64,000 bases of DNA from Tritrichomonas musculus. Lineage: Eukaryota > Parabasalia > Tritrichomonadida > Tritrichomonadidae. Shown in pieces: positions 10,405-19,935 of this stretch. The translations under genes were made by a program, and so were the position numbers. Under the pieces are notes generated by a model. It was not told where the DNA came from and did no database searches. It saw only the letters and a program-made list of their open reading frames with translations. The DNA is taken from contig JAPFFF010000007.1 in NCBI GenBank assembly GCA_039105265.1, positions 5,208,001 through 5,272,000 of the forward strand. Direction: 5' to 3'. Numbering within the stretch: position 1 is the stretch's first letter; the number at the start of each line of letters is the position of its first letter.

Positions 10405-11952
10405 TTAAGAGTAAAAATCAGGAATGAAACTCAACATTCTGCAATCATTTTTATCATTTTTTTGAACCTCCTTGATATAGTCTTCATATGCTCCTGAATA
10501 ATTATTTAAGGCAAGATGCTTATGCTTTTTACTTGTGAGGATATAATCATTAAGAGAGTTTAAGAAAGCTTTATTAGTAATTACTTTACAATTAATGTTG
10601 ACTGGTTCATTTCTTTTTCTCCTTTCTTTTTCTTCTTCAATTTTTTTTAATTGAGGCGTAAGTTCAGAAACAAACTTGTTGTTCATTAACTTTTCATAGT
10701 TACATGGATATGTAGATGTGAGTTCTGCAGCAATTTTGCATGACTTTATGTTGCATTTTATATCATATGAAACGATTGCAGATTCAACGCAGAATCTTCT
10801 TAGTTGAGAAGCTTGGTTAAGTTCTGGCTGAAAGTTTTTAATCATATCATTGAACAATTGTGTAAAGACTCCTTTCATCGGAGAAGCTATTCCCACATCA
10901 AATATTTGGGTTAAATGACTGGTGTGGGCAGGGAGTATAAATACAGTAACTTTATTTTGTTTGAGGAGTTTTAGAGCAATCGGATTTTCTCGACTTTTGT
11001 GCCCGTCGAGGATTAGAAGAGCGTCTTTATCTCTGATTGATTTCTCCAAAGTTTTGCGAAATAATGACAACCAGTTGATGAAGCAGATAACAAAGAACAA
11101 GAAAGTGTCGCGTGTTTGCCACCCGTTGCTAGACGATGCAAAATAAGCTTGACCATTATTTGCAAATTCAGTTAATTCTTGAGGAAGTTTTTTCAAATTC
11201 GGCAGAACAATAAATAACGGCATTTTGGCACCAAGAACGGAGCAACAGCAGGTGGCAGTAATATGAGGAAGGTCCGACATATCTGGAAGCAGTGGTTGAC
11301 TGGTGTTATCTGGAACAAGGACTTTTCTATTAATATTTGGAGCCAGCATAGTTTCATCTGCTGCAAATCTCAAGCAAGGTAGGAAATTTTCTACAAGAGG
11401 AATAAATACGAGTAAAAAACTTTGTATTTTGTTTGGAGTGCAAGCAAGAAGTCTGTTAATTTGTATATTTCGCGGAGTAAACAGTTGAGCTTGAAGTTCT
11501 TCTAGATGCTCGTAAACCCAAGTTCTTCCCGCTGAATGTTCATTGAAAAACTCTTCAATTTCAGTTAAAATACCATAACAATTGACTTTATTTAGAAAAG
11601 ATCTAGCTTTTTGAAAACGCTCTTTTCGAAGTTCCTCAACTTTTTCAATTGTATCTTCCACATCAATGTAAATTCCATCTGTTGCATTTTCCAAAATAAA
11701 ATCTTTTAATATTTCAATGTCACAAGCTGGAAGAACTGGTAAATTTCCAAAAATTTTGCCTTTTTCCCAAGGTAACGATAGAGAAGAACGTTTAATGCAA
11801 GTATGAATTGCATCTCGTGAGAGATTATCTGAAAGATATGAAAAAACTTGTTTGTAAGATGAAGCAATTTTTTCATATGAGTCTCCTTTTAATTTTTTAT
11901 CGATAATCCAAACTTGTAAAAAAGAAAATGAGTTTTTATCGAGGTATTCCAT
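10405..11952 (-). CDS. Pogo/Tigger-like DDE_1 transposase (or domesticated relative)
   Basis: 515-aa intact ORF. The catalytic core matches the DDE_1 (pogo/Tigger, CENP-B-related) family: first Asp in AADETM (about residue 197), second in LLILDGHKSR (about 317), then LPAHTSHLTQIFDVGIASPM with the third Asp (about 352). The 34-35 residue gap between the last two acidic residues and the His-Thr-Ser-His signature are diagnostic. The N-terminal 60 residues look helical and could be the HTH DNA-binding region. It would cut and paste DNA with TA target duplication. I could not find flanking TIRs, so this may be a degenerate transposon with an intact ORF or a co-opted gene. Its 5' region holds a 25-bp motif that is duplicated, and Polinton A inserted just upstream of it. 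Confidence 0.85.
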   Translation of the reverse strand: MEYLDKNSFSFLQVWIIDKKLKGDSYEKIASSYKQVFSYLSDNLSRDAIHTCIKRSSLSLPWEKGKIFGNLPVLPACDIEILKDFILENATDGIYIDVEDTIEKVEELRKERFQKARSFLNKVNCYGILTEIEEFFNEHSAGRTWVYEHLEELQAQLFTPRNIQINRLLACTPNKIQSFLLVFIPLVENFLPCLRFAADETMLAPNINRKVLVPDNTSQPLLPDMSDLPHITATCCCSVLGAKMPLFIVLPNLKKLPQELTEFANNGQAYFASSSNGWQTRDTFLFFVICFINWLSLFRKTLEKSIRDKDALLILDGHKSRENPIALKLLKQNKVTVFILPAHTSHLTQIFDVGIASPMKGVFTQLFNDMIKNFQPELNQASQLRRFCVESAIVSYDIKCNIKSCKIAAELTSTYPCNYEKLMNNKFVSELTPQLKKIEEEKERRKRNEPVNINCKVITNKAFLNSLNDYILTSKKHKHLALNNYSGAYEDYIKEVQKNDKNDCRMLSFIPDFYS

Positions 11953-11958
11953 TTTTAT

Positions 11959-11983
11959 GAATGATACAGTTGAACTTTTTGAA
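11959..11983 (-). promoter_or_regulatory. Duplicated 5' motif of the DDE ORF, left copy
   Basis: On the minus strand this 25-bp sequence ends in GTATCATTC, containing a TCATT initiator 7-12 nt before the ATG of the DDE ORF. The same 25 bp, with one mismatch and in the same orientation, stands at 53413-53437 beyond Polinton A. The pair therefore formed a tandem promoter-like repeat before A inserted between the copies. Confidence 0.55.
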
Positions 11984-11995
11984 CAAATAAGATGA

Positions 11996-12357
11996 AGTAG
12001 TATACGTTTGCGGTGATTTCAGACCTCCGGTCTTCAATCCCCTCAAACACCCCTAATTTTGGCACTTTTTTGGTCTCCAACTACCCAATTTTAGCCCTTT
12101 TTTGACCTCCAGAGTGTTGTCAGAAAACCCCCTATCACTATAGGGCATTTTGCATTCACCTTTTTGTGTCAATAAATTGCCTAAATTAAGGTCTTTCAAT
12201 GGATGGAAAGTGGTGATATGAACATAATTTTGATAAAATTTTTGTATGACATGTGATATGAAAAAAGGTATAAATAAAATTTTTGTATACAATTTATGAT
12301 TTTTAAAATTATCGAAATCAACTTTTTTGAAACTTTTTCTGAAACAAATAATTTTTT
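11996..12357. repeat. Left terminal inverted repeat of Polinton A (362 bp)
   Basis: Pairs with 53027-53388. Identity stops sharply after the run AAATAATTTTTT. A 79-aa frame lies inside both copies but has no recognised domain and is probably fortuitous. Confidence 0.9.
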
Positions 12358-12425
12358 GAAATTTTCACATTTATGATAAGTGGTATAAATTTTTATATTT
12401 TTTAATTTTTATTTTCATTGCAAAA

Positions 12426-15400
12426 ATGAGACTCTCCGAAGCTACTCCCGAAAAATTGCAAGAACTGTTTGAATTGATAATAAACGAGAAACTACAACAC
12501 GAATTTTCATACTATTGGAACTCACAAGAAGAATTCTATTATGACATCCGAGAATGTGCCAGACAAGAAGGGTACGATGGAGATATGGACAATTATGATG
12601 CTATGTACTGGTATTTTAAAGGCAAGAACAATACCCCCGCCCAACCTCCCCAAAAAGCTGAAGAACCTCCCAAAGAACAACCCAAACAAGCTGAAAAACC
12701 AATCAAAACGGACAACAATTCCCAGCAACAAATTGTCGACGAAATAATGGAAAAATTAGAATACTCCCCAAGAAGATGGCAAATCGACTTTGAGAGATTA
12801 GATAAGGACGGCAGACTCTTATTGCTTCCCAAATTGAAGGAATTCTTTGAAGAATATATAGATTCTTTGCCCATTATCGCCAAATACAAACTCGCATTCA
12901 AAATCAAAAATCAATGGCATTCCTATCAATTGACGCCCGAAATATACAACAAATTAATGGAAAATCTAACAGAAAAACACTTCATCTTCGATATAGAGAA
13001 CGTTGTCCCAGAATATTTTTATGAGAATGGAGCCGAAAAAATACCCGAATGGAGCCTCTTTGAAGCAGTTCGCTTTAGTGAATTTCAGAATATTAAGGCA
13101 AAAAATGACGTAGGCGGAAGTTTCTTTCAATATTTAGTACGTGAAAACTGCCCATCAAATGTCTCAAAATATCTCAAGAAACTACAGATTTTCACATCTC
13201 TCGTGGACAAAAAAGGCAAACAGAGAAAGGAATTGGACGATTGCTGCTTCATCTATGCGCTTCAACAAACAGGATGCTATGACGATGATATACTAAACAA
13301 AATGCGCCTTAGAATTAATTCAAGATATTTGTCCCAAAAAGCTCTAAACGAACTATGTACGGAGTTCAATATTCACGTCAAATTATCGTTTATCAACGAA
13401 GAGGCCAAAGGAAAAAATAAGAAACGTTCTGTCAGGTCCAAAAAGAATGATACAAATAAACATTATTTAGGTATAGAAAATGCTGAACCAAATAGAACTC
13501 ATACAATGAACGTATTCAATAAGCACTATTTCCTTGAGGAGAAAACACCTTTCAGCACATACTATATTAACCACCTCAATCAATGCACAGAAGATAAATT
13601 CAATAAAGAGTACAACGTTGACCATTGGCGCCCCGCGAGATGCTTCATGACATCATCAGACCTCGTCCGAACTTTAATGAAAAACAACTTCTTCGTCCCA
13701 ATCACATTCGGTCAATATAAGGTCCTCAATACAATTTTCCACAAAGAAGTAATCGACGATATTGACCTTATCGACCTCGAATATAACGAAGAACAATGCA
13801 CGAACCTAATAAAATTTGACAAAAAGAAACTCTCAGAAAATGACAACAAAACGTATTGGTATGCTGATTTTGAAGCAGATACATCAACAGAAATTCACAA
13901 ACCTTTCCTCTGCGTCTTACAGAATAGAACAGGCCGAATCAATAAAACTTTCCGAGGAGAAGATTGCAACAAACAATTACTAGATTATTTACCCGATGAT
14001 GCAGTCGTTTATTTCCACAATTTAGCGTATGATATCAGAATGCTGGCTTCTTTCGGACTCGCCAAATCCATCATCAAAGGCACAAAAACAATGAAGGCTG
14101 ATATAAAATATAACAACAAAACAATTCATCTCAAAGACTCTTTACCAATTCTTTCCTGCAAATTATCTCAATTACCCTCTATGTTTGACATTCCTGACAT
14201 ACAAAAAGAGATATTTCCATACAAATATTATACTCTTGATCGCTTACAAACTAACTGTGGCACAATCAACGAAGCAGGAGAAAATGAAGACAAAATTTGG
14301 ACCGATGAAGACTACAATTTATTCAACACAAATATCGATAAAATATCTGGCTGCCGAATAGACGAAAATCATTTTGACATGTGGAAATATGCAGAATTTT
14401 ACTGCCAGCAAGACGTTAATATCCTCAGAATCGGATTCAATAAACTGCGTGAAGGATTCATCAAAGACTTCAAAGTCGACCCATTTAATTTCATCAGCAT
14501 ATCGTCTCTCGCAAACGAAGTCTTCAATCAAAGAGTCTATTATCCCAACCAAAATCTCTATAAATTAGGCGGTCATGTGAGATATTTTTGCTCAAAGGCG
14601 ATATATGGAGGTAGATGTATGACAGCTTATAACAAGAAATGGCATATCAAAAAGAACCTTTGCGATTTTGATGCAGTATCATTATATCCTTCCGCAATGA
14701 GTAGATTATACACAGTTGAAGGACGTCCAAAGGTAATACAACAAGACCAACTCAACTATAATTTCCTCTCCCAACAGTCCGCATATATCGTTGAAATCGA
14801 AATAACAAAAATCAACAAACATTATGCATTTCCGTTAATTGTTCAAAAAATAGGAGGTTTAAACAGGAATAACGACATTCTCCAACCAAATCAAACCATT
14901 AAAATGGTTGTTGACAACATCACTTTGGAAGATTTTATTGAGTTTCAGCAAATAGAATTCAATATTCTGAGAGGATATTATTGGGACGGAAAGAAAGATT
15001 ATCGAATTCAAGATTGTATCAGAGAAATATTCAATAAACGACTCGAATATAAGAAGCAGAAGAATCCTTTGCAAAATCTCTACAAACTCATCATGAATTC
15101 CTGCTACGGCAAAACAATTGAGAGACCAGTAGATAAAGACTATAAATATCTTCACGAAGGAGATGAACTCGACAAATATTGGGCTAAAAACTACAACAAA
15201 ATAGTCGAAGATATTCAGTTAAACAACTCAAATATACACGCCATAAAGACTCTCAAACAAATAGATAATCACTTCAATTTCTCTCTTTTAGGCATTCAAG
15301 TTCTGTCCATGTCCAAAAGAATAATGAACGAAGTCATGTGTCTTGCTTTCGACATAGGATGCCATATTTATTACCAAGATACTGATAGTATGCATATAGA

Positions 15401-15854
15401 ATCTGCGGATTTACCGAAACTCGAAAAGGCCTTCCGCGAGAAATATAACCGCGAACTTATCGGGAAAAATTTAGGACAATTCCATTTAGATTTCCCAGAA
15501 ATAAACGGCCACAATGAGATGCCTGAATCTATCGAATCATTCTTCTTGATGAAGAAAATGTATGTAGATAAACTGCAAGATTCTACTGGAGATATTGACT
15601 ATATGATACGAGGTAAAGGACTAACTCAGAATTCTATCAAATATAAATTCAACGAGGAGTTTCAAGGAGATGTTATGAAGCTTTATGAAACACTCTTCAA
15701 CGGAAATTCCATCACATTCGACCTAACAAAAGGACAACCTTGTTTCGAAATGAACAAAAATATGACCGTATCGACAAGAAAAAAATTCGAGAGATGTATC
15801 AAAACAGACTATGCTGAAGGAGATATTACCCAATATTTTAATAGTCCAATTTAA
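12426..15854 (+). CDS. Polinton A protein-primed family B DNA polymerase
   Basis: 1,142-aa DNA_pol_B_2 type polymerase, which would replicate the element from a protein primer. Exonuclease motifs: ADFEAD (about residue 478), FHNLAYDIRM, and FYCQQDVNIL. Polymerase motifs: A, FDAVSLYPSAMS (about 746); B, KLIMNSCYGKT (about 890); C, YYQDTDSMH (about 983). The N-terminal 450 residues are poorly conserved; DDCCFIYALQ near residue 275 has the spacing of the Asp/Cys pair of OTU-like proteases sometimes fused to Polinton polymerases, but I regard that as a weak guess. The gene starts just inside the left terminal repeat and converges on the integrase, their ends overlapping by 17 bp. Confidence 0.95.
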   Translation: MRLSEATPEKLQELFELIINEKLQHEFSYYWNSQEEFYYDIRECARQEGYDGDMDNYDAMYWYFKGKNNTPAQPPQKAEEPPKEQPKQAEKPIKTDNNSQQQIVDEIMEKLEYSPRRWQIDFERLDKDGRLLLLPKLKEFFEEYIDSLPIIAKYKLAFKIKNQWHSYQLTPEIYNKLMENLTEKHFIFDIENVVPEYFYENGAEKIPEWSLFEAVRFSEFQNIKAKNDVGGSFFQYLVRENCPSNVSKYLKKLQIFTSLVDKKGKQRKELDDCCFIYALQQTGCYDDDILNKMRLRINSRYLSQKALNELCTEFNIHVKLSFINEEAKGKNKKRSVRSKKNDTNKHYLGIENAEPNRTHTMNVFNKHYFLEEKTPFSTYYINHLNQCTEDKFNKEYNVDHWRPARCFMTSSDLVRTLMKNNFFVPITFGQYKVLNTIFHKEVIDDIDLIDLEYNEEQCTNLIKFDKKKLSENDNKTYWYADFEADTSTEIHKPFLCVLQNRTGRINKTFRGEDCNKQLLDYLPDDAVVYFHNLAYDIRMLASFGLAKSIIKGTKTMKADIKYNNKTIHLKDSLPILSCKLSQLPSMFDIPDIQKEIFPYKYYTLDRLQTNCGTINEAGENEDKIWTDEDYNLFNTNIDKISGCRIDENHFDMWKYAEFYCQQDVNILRIGFNKLREGFIKDFKVDPFNFISISSLANEVFNQRVYYPNQNLYKLGGHVRYFCSKAIYGGRCMTAYNKKWHIKKNLCDFDAVSLYPSAMSRLYTVEGRPKVIQQDQLNYNFLSQQSAYIVEIEITKINKHYAFPLIVQKIGGLNRNNDILQPNQTIKMVVDNITLEDFIEFQQIEFNILRGYYWDGKKDYRIQDCIREIFNKRLEYKKQKNPLQNLYKLIMNSCYGKTIERPVDKDYKYLHEGDELDKYWAKNYNKIVEDIQLNNSNIHAIKTLKQIDNHFNFSLLGIQVLSMSKRIMNEVMCLAFDIGCHIYYQDTDSMHIESADLPKLEKAFREKYNRELIGKNLGQFHLDFPEINGHNEMPESIESFFLMKKMYVDKLQDSTGDIDYMIRGKGLTQNSIKYKFNEEFQGDVMKLYETLFNGNSITFDLTKGQPCFEMNKNMTVSTRKKFERCIKTDYAEGDITQYFNSPI

Positions 15855-17706
15855 AGCGCGGTACTAATTGTCTGTCATTTTTTTGTCCCTCTATTTCATA
15901 CAAACCATTCTTGAACCCAACAACTCTATACTTTCCTGGCTGTACATTGGACCTTCTCTTCATCATTCCATCCTTTTCGTTATACAATTTTACCGACATC
16001 CCTTTTGGCAAATAGAATCCTTTACTCGTCATTATGTCATAATTCTCTTTACAGATATTCATCACAATCAACGATTCCAGCTCTTTATCTTCATGAACCA
16101 TCCTCGGAGAAACGGCTCCATAGGAGACCCCAGCAAGACTGGCACTTTTTCTGGCATATTTTGAGAGCGTTTTATGAGGAGCGTTATTATATTGCCTCAC
16201 TAATTCTTCCATTATCGATGGAGTAATTATCCCAATTCCCATATTGTAAGCCATATCTCTCAGTGTTCTGATGACTCTATCTATCAGTCCCAAAGAACTG
16301 TGCATCGGGTCTGTTTTTACCTGTTTTTGCTCCTTTTTCATGAAGTCTGGATAGTTTCCCATTCTCATTCTTGGTGCAGTTTGCCACTCAATTCCATGTG
16401 TCCTATAGTATTCTTGTGCCTTTCTTGAGTTAAAAGAGCCCTCTCCATCAAACGTCAAGCTCTTTATTACAACACCAGATTGCAGCAATTTATCGAGGGT
16501 TTTCAAGTAAGTATCTGCTGATTTATCATATTTGGCGAAACACTGCTGCTTCTCTTCGACTTTCTCTTCTCCAAACAATATCTGGTTGACCAACTCAACA
16601 TACAAATATCTTGTATTGACATTTATCATGACCAAATAACATAATTTATCAACAAACATCAAATCGATAATATAGGAATTTCTTGATGAAACTTTATGGA
16701 GTTGATATAATTTGGCGTTCTTTTTCAGCGGAAAGTATGATGTGTTCTCAGCTATTTTGACCTGCTTCTCGGGAAACAAACTCTTCAAAGCTCTTATTTT
16801 ACTCTCTGTTTTGAACCCAATAATATTTTGCTCCTGAGGAATTTCATAGGTTGAATATGTCGTTGGTTGGAAATAAAATTTATTGACGTATCTATTATAT
16901 CTCTCGTCTGTTGATAATCTACTCTCTCCCCAATTCCTACTGACTCTATTGAATTCCTCTTTATCTAACAGCCTCTCATGATTATAAACAACAAATTCGT
17001 TCAATTTATCTGTGAATGTATCTCTCAAAACAGGTCTTTTAGGTCTTTGTCTCTTTTCCCATTCCTCAATAAATTCGTCATAAATTTGTTGTATATCATC
17101 ATCTTGAATCACAATTCTTGTATAAACTCTGGGCGTATCTTCAAAGAGATATATGTGTTTATTCCCTCCATTTTGCTGAATAAAATCTCTGACAGCACCA
17201 AATTGTGGCCTGTTTTTGTTGGTCAATTTTTGTCTGAACAATTCTTCTTTGGCTCTTTCACAAGCATCTTTATATCTGGATTCATTGACTCTTTTGATGC
17301 CTTCTTTTAGTTGTTCTATCCTTGCAAAAAGCAATCTATCGATTCTGTCTTGGTTGATTCTCAAGAAATTATTTACGTGTTGAATGTCTGTTCGAGTAAA
17401 AGCGTGGTTATAAGTAAATTTTCTCCCATGATTGAAGCAATAAGAAGGATCGTCCATATAGTCCAAATAGTCGTCCAAAGAGTCTATTTTCTGATTTCCT
17501 AGCCATTCCAGTATCCTCTCAGCTTTATAATTTACTTTTTGTTGAGGGTCAGAAAGGCATCTACAAAATATCCGGATTTTATTACTGGTAATCAGGACAT
17601 CCCCATCATTGCCTCTCAACAAATCGTCTATCGGCAAGTTTGTTTCCGATATGATATGATTTATTATTTTATCCGAATTATTGTAAAGTAAATTACTTGT
17701 ATTCAT
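15838..17706 (-). CDS. Polinton A rve-type integrase
   Basis: Retroviral-type integrase, 622 aa from the ATG at 17706; a longer in-frame reading to 17817 overlaps a divergent small gene and is less likely. The core carries YIIDLMFVDK (about residue 347), LTFDGEGSF (about 417) and LIDRVIRTLRD (about 476), the DD(E/D) catalytic pattern also seen in B's integrase. The C-terminus (GKYRVVGFKNGLYEIEG, then VPRFKLDY) resembles the GPY/F or SH3-like tail of LTR-element integrases. It would join element ends to host DNA with a 5-6 bp stagger, agreeing with the duplications seen here. Confidence 0.92.
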   Translation of the reverse strand: MNTSNLLYNNSDKIINHIISETNLPIDDLLRGNDGDVLITSNKIRIFCRCLSDPQQKVNYKAERILEWLGNQKIDSLDDYLDYMDDPSYCFNHGRKFTYNHAFTRTDIQHVNNFLRINQDRIDRLLFARIEQLKEGIKRVNESRYKDACERAKEELFRQKLTNKNRPQFGAVRDFIQQNGGNKHIYLFEDTPRVYTRIVIQDDDIQQIYDEFIEEWEKRQRPKRPVLRDTFTDKLNEFVVYNHERLLDKEEFNRVSRNWGESRLSTDERYNRYVNKFYFQPTTYSTYEIPQEQNIIGFKTESKIRALKSLFPEKQVKIAENTSYFPLKKNAKLYQLHKVSSRNSYIIDLMFVDKLCYLVMINVNTRYLYVELVNQILFGEEKVEEKQQCFAKYDKSADTYLKTLDKLLQSGVVIKSLTFDGEGSFNSRKAQEYYRTHGIEWQTAPRMRMGNYPDFMKKEQKQVKTDPMHSSLGLIDRVIRTLRDMAYNMGIGIITPSIMEELVRQYNNAPHKTLSKYARKSASLAGVSYGAVSPRMVHEDKELESLIVMNICKENYDIMTSKGFYLPKGMSVKLYNEKDGMMKRRSNVQPGKYRVVGFKNGLYEIEGQKNDRQLVPRFKLDY

Positions 17707-17820
17707 TTTTATTTGGTAGAAAATGACATCAGAGATGGCCCTTGCGCAGAAAGTGTCACAAGAACAGCCCACTCTCCTCCCTCTCAAAAACTGGCACGGT
17801 AGAAAAACTTTCGCCACTCC

Positions 17821-17826
17821 TACTCT
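17821..17826. repeat. Target-site duplication TACTCT, left of Polinton B
   Basis: Perfect match to 41933-41938 on the other side of B. A 6-bp duplication is the Polinton hallmark. It marks the exact point in A where B inserted, in a short coding-looking region just upstream of A's integrase. Confidence 0.92.
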
Positions 17827-17962
17827 AGTAGTATATGTGAGGGCATTTCGAGGGGTATATATTCTCCTGAAAAGTAGCGACCGTAAATCTAAAATTATAA
17901 TCTATACATTCTCCTGTTTTTAGTCTTCTGTTTTTTTTCTCCTGTTTTTTATCTCCTGAGAA

Positions 17963-18685
17963 ATGAAGCAAGTTACAGGAACAATTAAAGACCTCTTTAA
18001 ATCTGGAATTGATGGAAATGGTGAAAAAATGGATTTATTACATATGACAGCCACGAAGGAACAATATGATGAATTCTTTGATTCTTATGATTTTGTTTGT
18101 TTGAGATATCCTGAAAATATGTTGTTATATGGTTTTGCATCCTTTAACAGAAAAACAAACCCTGAACGTGTGAGATATGCACATATAATTGATTTCTATA
18201 AAGACCCTTACAAGAAGCATCCGATTGATAGTAATTATGAGAAGAAGAACGGTAAGGTTCTAACAAAAGAAGATAAAGAAAAGAAAAAAGAAGAAGAGAG
18301 ACAAAAGAAAGAGGATGAATTGAGAGAATCGATGAAGGCTGAAGGTTGTGAATTGATTTCAAAATATACGATTGCAACAGCTGATGTGTTTTATTTGTTT
18401 GAAGGTAATGAATACAAAACAAAGCCAACTAAATGGAAGGCTGGTCATAGAGCACACAAGATGCAATGCATTAGATACACACATAATTATGTGAAGAAAC
18501 GTTTTGCTGATGAAGGATGTGAACTACTGACTGAATATAAAAACTCTAAACAAAAATTGTTTTACAAGCATGAGAATACAAGATATTCCACAACATTTAA
18601 TGATTGGCTTTGGTATAACAACCGTCCACATTTAGGTCGCAAACGAACATACTTCACTGAAGAGAAAGATGATGAACAAGCTTAA
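17963..18685 (+). CDS. 240-aa tandem-repeat protein in the left TIR of Polinton B
   Basis: Identical in protein sequence to the copy in the right repeat (41074-41796). The C-terminal half holds two units of about 45 residues: EGCELISKY...FYLFEGNEYKTKP...WKAGHRAH and EGCELLTEY...LFYKHENTRYSTTF...WLWYNNRPH. This layout resembles the repeats accompanying HNH and GIY-YIG nucleases in large DNA viruses (G-Y/C-x-L-L-x-x-Y ... W-x-x-G-x-R), with the zinc cysteines replaced. A highly charged helix (about residues 95-125) separates them from a unique N-terminal region. I infer DNA binding, perhaps at the element ends; this is unproven. Being in the terminal repeat, it is kept in two copies. Confidence 0.75.
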   Translation: MKQVTGTIKDLFKSGIDGNGEKMDLLHMTATKEQYDEFFDSYDFVCLRYPENMLLYGFASFNRKTNPERVRYAHIIDFYKDPYKKHPIDSNYEKKNGKVLTKEDKEKKKEEERQKKEDELRESMKAEGCELISKYTIATADVFYLFEGNEYKTKPTKWKAGHRAHKMQCIRYTHNYVKKRFADEGCELLTEYKNSKQKLFYKHENTRYSTTFNDWLWYNNRPHLGRKRTYFTEEKDDEQA

Positions 18686-18883
18686 ATGAATCCTTTATTT
18701 ATGTTTTATTTTTGGGCAGGGGATTAAAAAATGACCCCCTCGTCATAGGATTTACAGACCCCAAACATCGGCGCCATGACTCAAAAAATCGCCACTTTTT
18801 CAAAATTAGCCCCCCATTTCATTCAAAAATCGGGTAGACACTTTTGAATCTTCATCTTTGAATCTTCATCTTTGAACTTGTTT

Positions 18884-18900
18884 AGTAGTATATATCAGTC
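18884..18900. repeat. Internal copy of the Polinton terminus motif, left
   Basis: AGTAGTATATATCAGTC repeats the first nine bases of both A (AGTAGTATACG) and B (AGTAGTATATG), but lies 1,057 bp inside B. The mirror copy ends at 40875. Confidence 0.6.
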
Positions 18901-18988
18901 GGTTTCCGTCGAGCTAAAGCCCGCCGTCAACACGACTAATGAACAAAAATAATATGAACTCATTTAATGATTACCATCAATTGATGTT

Positions 18989-19216
18989 TCATTTATTAGA
19001 CAATTCATTTAATTCATTCTCAAGTTGATGAACTTTATTTTTGAGGCTGTTGATGTCTTCGATAAGAGACTCACGAACGGCAAGACCATCAGACCCCAAC
19101 ATTCCTGATTTGATATTGTTGAGACATTGTTTGTAATCATAACACTTTTCTTTTAATCCTCGTTTGATTCGTTTTAATTCTGGTATTTCTTTCTTGTATT
19201 CTGTTAGTTCACTCAT
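18989..19216 (-). CDS. Small coiled-coil protein, Polinton B
   Basis: 75 aa, no family recognised. Heptad-like Leu/Ile spacing in the last 30 residues (DINSLKNKVHQLENELNEL) predicts a coiled coil. Its 3' third lies in the left terminal repeat, so a fragment of it is mirrored at 40699-40770. Divergently placed with the 77-aa gene, starts 14 bp apart. Confidence 0.55.
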   Translation of the reverse strand: MSELTEYKKEIPELKRIKRGLKEKCYDYKQCLNNIKSGMLGSDGLAVRESLIEDINSLKNKVHQLENELNELSNK

Positions 19217-19230
19217 TTAATAACAATTAA

Positions 19231-19464
19231 ATGTCTGCTATTAATCAAATGAGAACCGTTCATGATGATAAACACAAAAACTATTTTGATAGATTACAAT
19301 TAACGATGCAAAAGAAGAGAACAAAAATAAACTCAGCACCGACAGTGAAATGTTATAATGAAAAAGGTAATGTATTTCATGAACCACCTCCAAAAACGAC
19401 TAAATCATTAAATCATCATGATTCACTTAATCATTCGGTGGTTGTCAGGAGCAACAACATTTAA
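19231..19464 (+). CDS. Small basic protein, Polinton B
   Basis: 77 aa, Lys/His/Asn-rich, no recognised family. Starts 14 bp from the divergent coiled-coil gene and overlaps the end of the convergent 158-aa gene by 42 bp. Plausible by spacing and codon use, but unproven. Confidence 0.45.
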   Translation: MSAINQMRTVHDDKHKNYFDRLQLTMQKKRTKINSAPTVKCYNEKGNVFHEPPPKTTKSLNHHDSLNHSVVVRSNNI

Positions 19465-19899
19465 AATGTATTCATTAATGACTTTTGATTGTTGGTCAAC
19501 AACATTTGAAAGCTTATTGATATGTTCTTCAAGTATTTTATTTTTGTTGTTCAATTGATTGATTTGTTCAGTGAATTCATTCAATGATTCCTTTATCAAT
19601 GATATATCAGCCTTGATGTTGTCGTTTTCAAGTGTTTTAGTGATTGTGTTCCCAACTTTCTTCAAATAAATGTCGCCACCACATCGTTTACCGTCTGTAC
19701 AATTACGTTTAGTGATTTTGTATTCATTACCGTCATTAGTGATGATTTTATAAATCTTGTTCAAATAGTTAGTCGTTTGTGATTTCATTTGCTCGATATT
19801 CTTTTGATAGAACAAATTGAACTCTTCAATTGATTTAAATACTTTTGATTCATTTACATTATCATTTATAACTTTAAGTTCATTAATGTTTTCATTCAT
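19423..19899 (-). CDS. Small conserved Polinton protein (158 aa), counterpart of 49254-49610
   Basis: Shares FxSxEEFNLFYxKN...KM/QM...LNKIYxI...YKITK with the 118-aa protein of Polinton A, then a C-terminal coiled coil (about residues 95-145). Conservation in two differently arranged elements supports a real function. Its place beside the capsid and protein VI-like genes suggests a virion component; that is inference. Confidence 0.7.
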   Translation of the reverse strand: MNENINELKVINDNVNESKVFKSIEEFNLFYQKNIEQMKSQTTNYLNKIYKIITNDGNEYKITKRNCTDGKRCGGDIYLKKVGNTITKTLENDNIKADISLIKESLNEFTEQINQLNNKNKILEEHINKLSNVVDQQSKVINEYILNVVAPDNHRMIK

Positions 19900-19935
19900 T
19901 TATATTCAATTTAAATCATTATTTTTCATTGTTTT

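Larger units (their letters stand above)
17827..19060. repeat. Left terminal inverted repeat of Polinton B (1,234 bp)
   Basis: Pairs with 40699-41932. It contains the whole 240-aa gene, about 300 bp of non-coding DNA (18686-18988) with a tandem AATCTTCATCTTTG doublet, an internal AGTAGTATATATC copy of the element end at 18884, and the 3' part of the 75-aa gene. Identity stops after TGATGTCTTC. Confidence 0.92.

Noticed and set aside
12053-12292. 79-aa frame inside both terminal repeats of Polinton A
   Set aside because: No domain, no start context, and conserved only because the repeat is. Treated as fortuitous.
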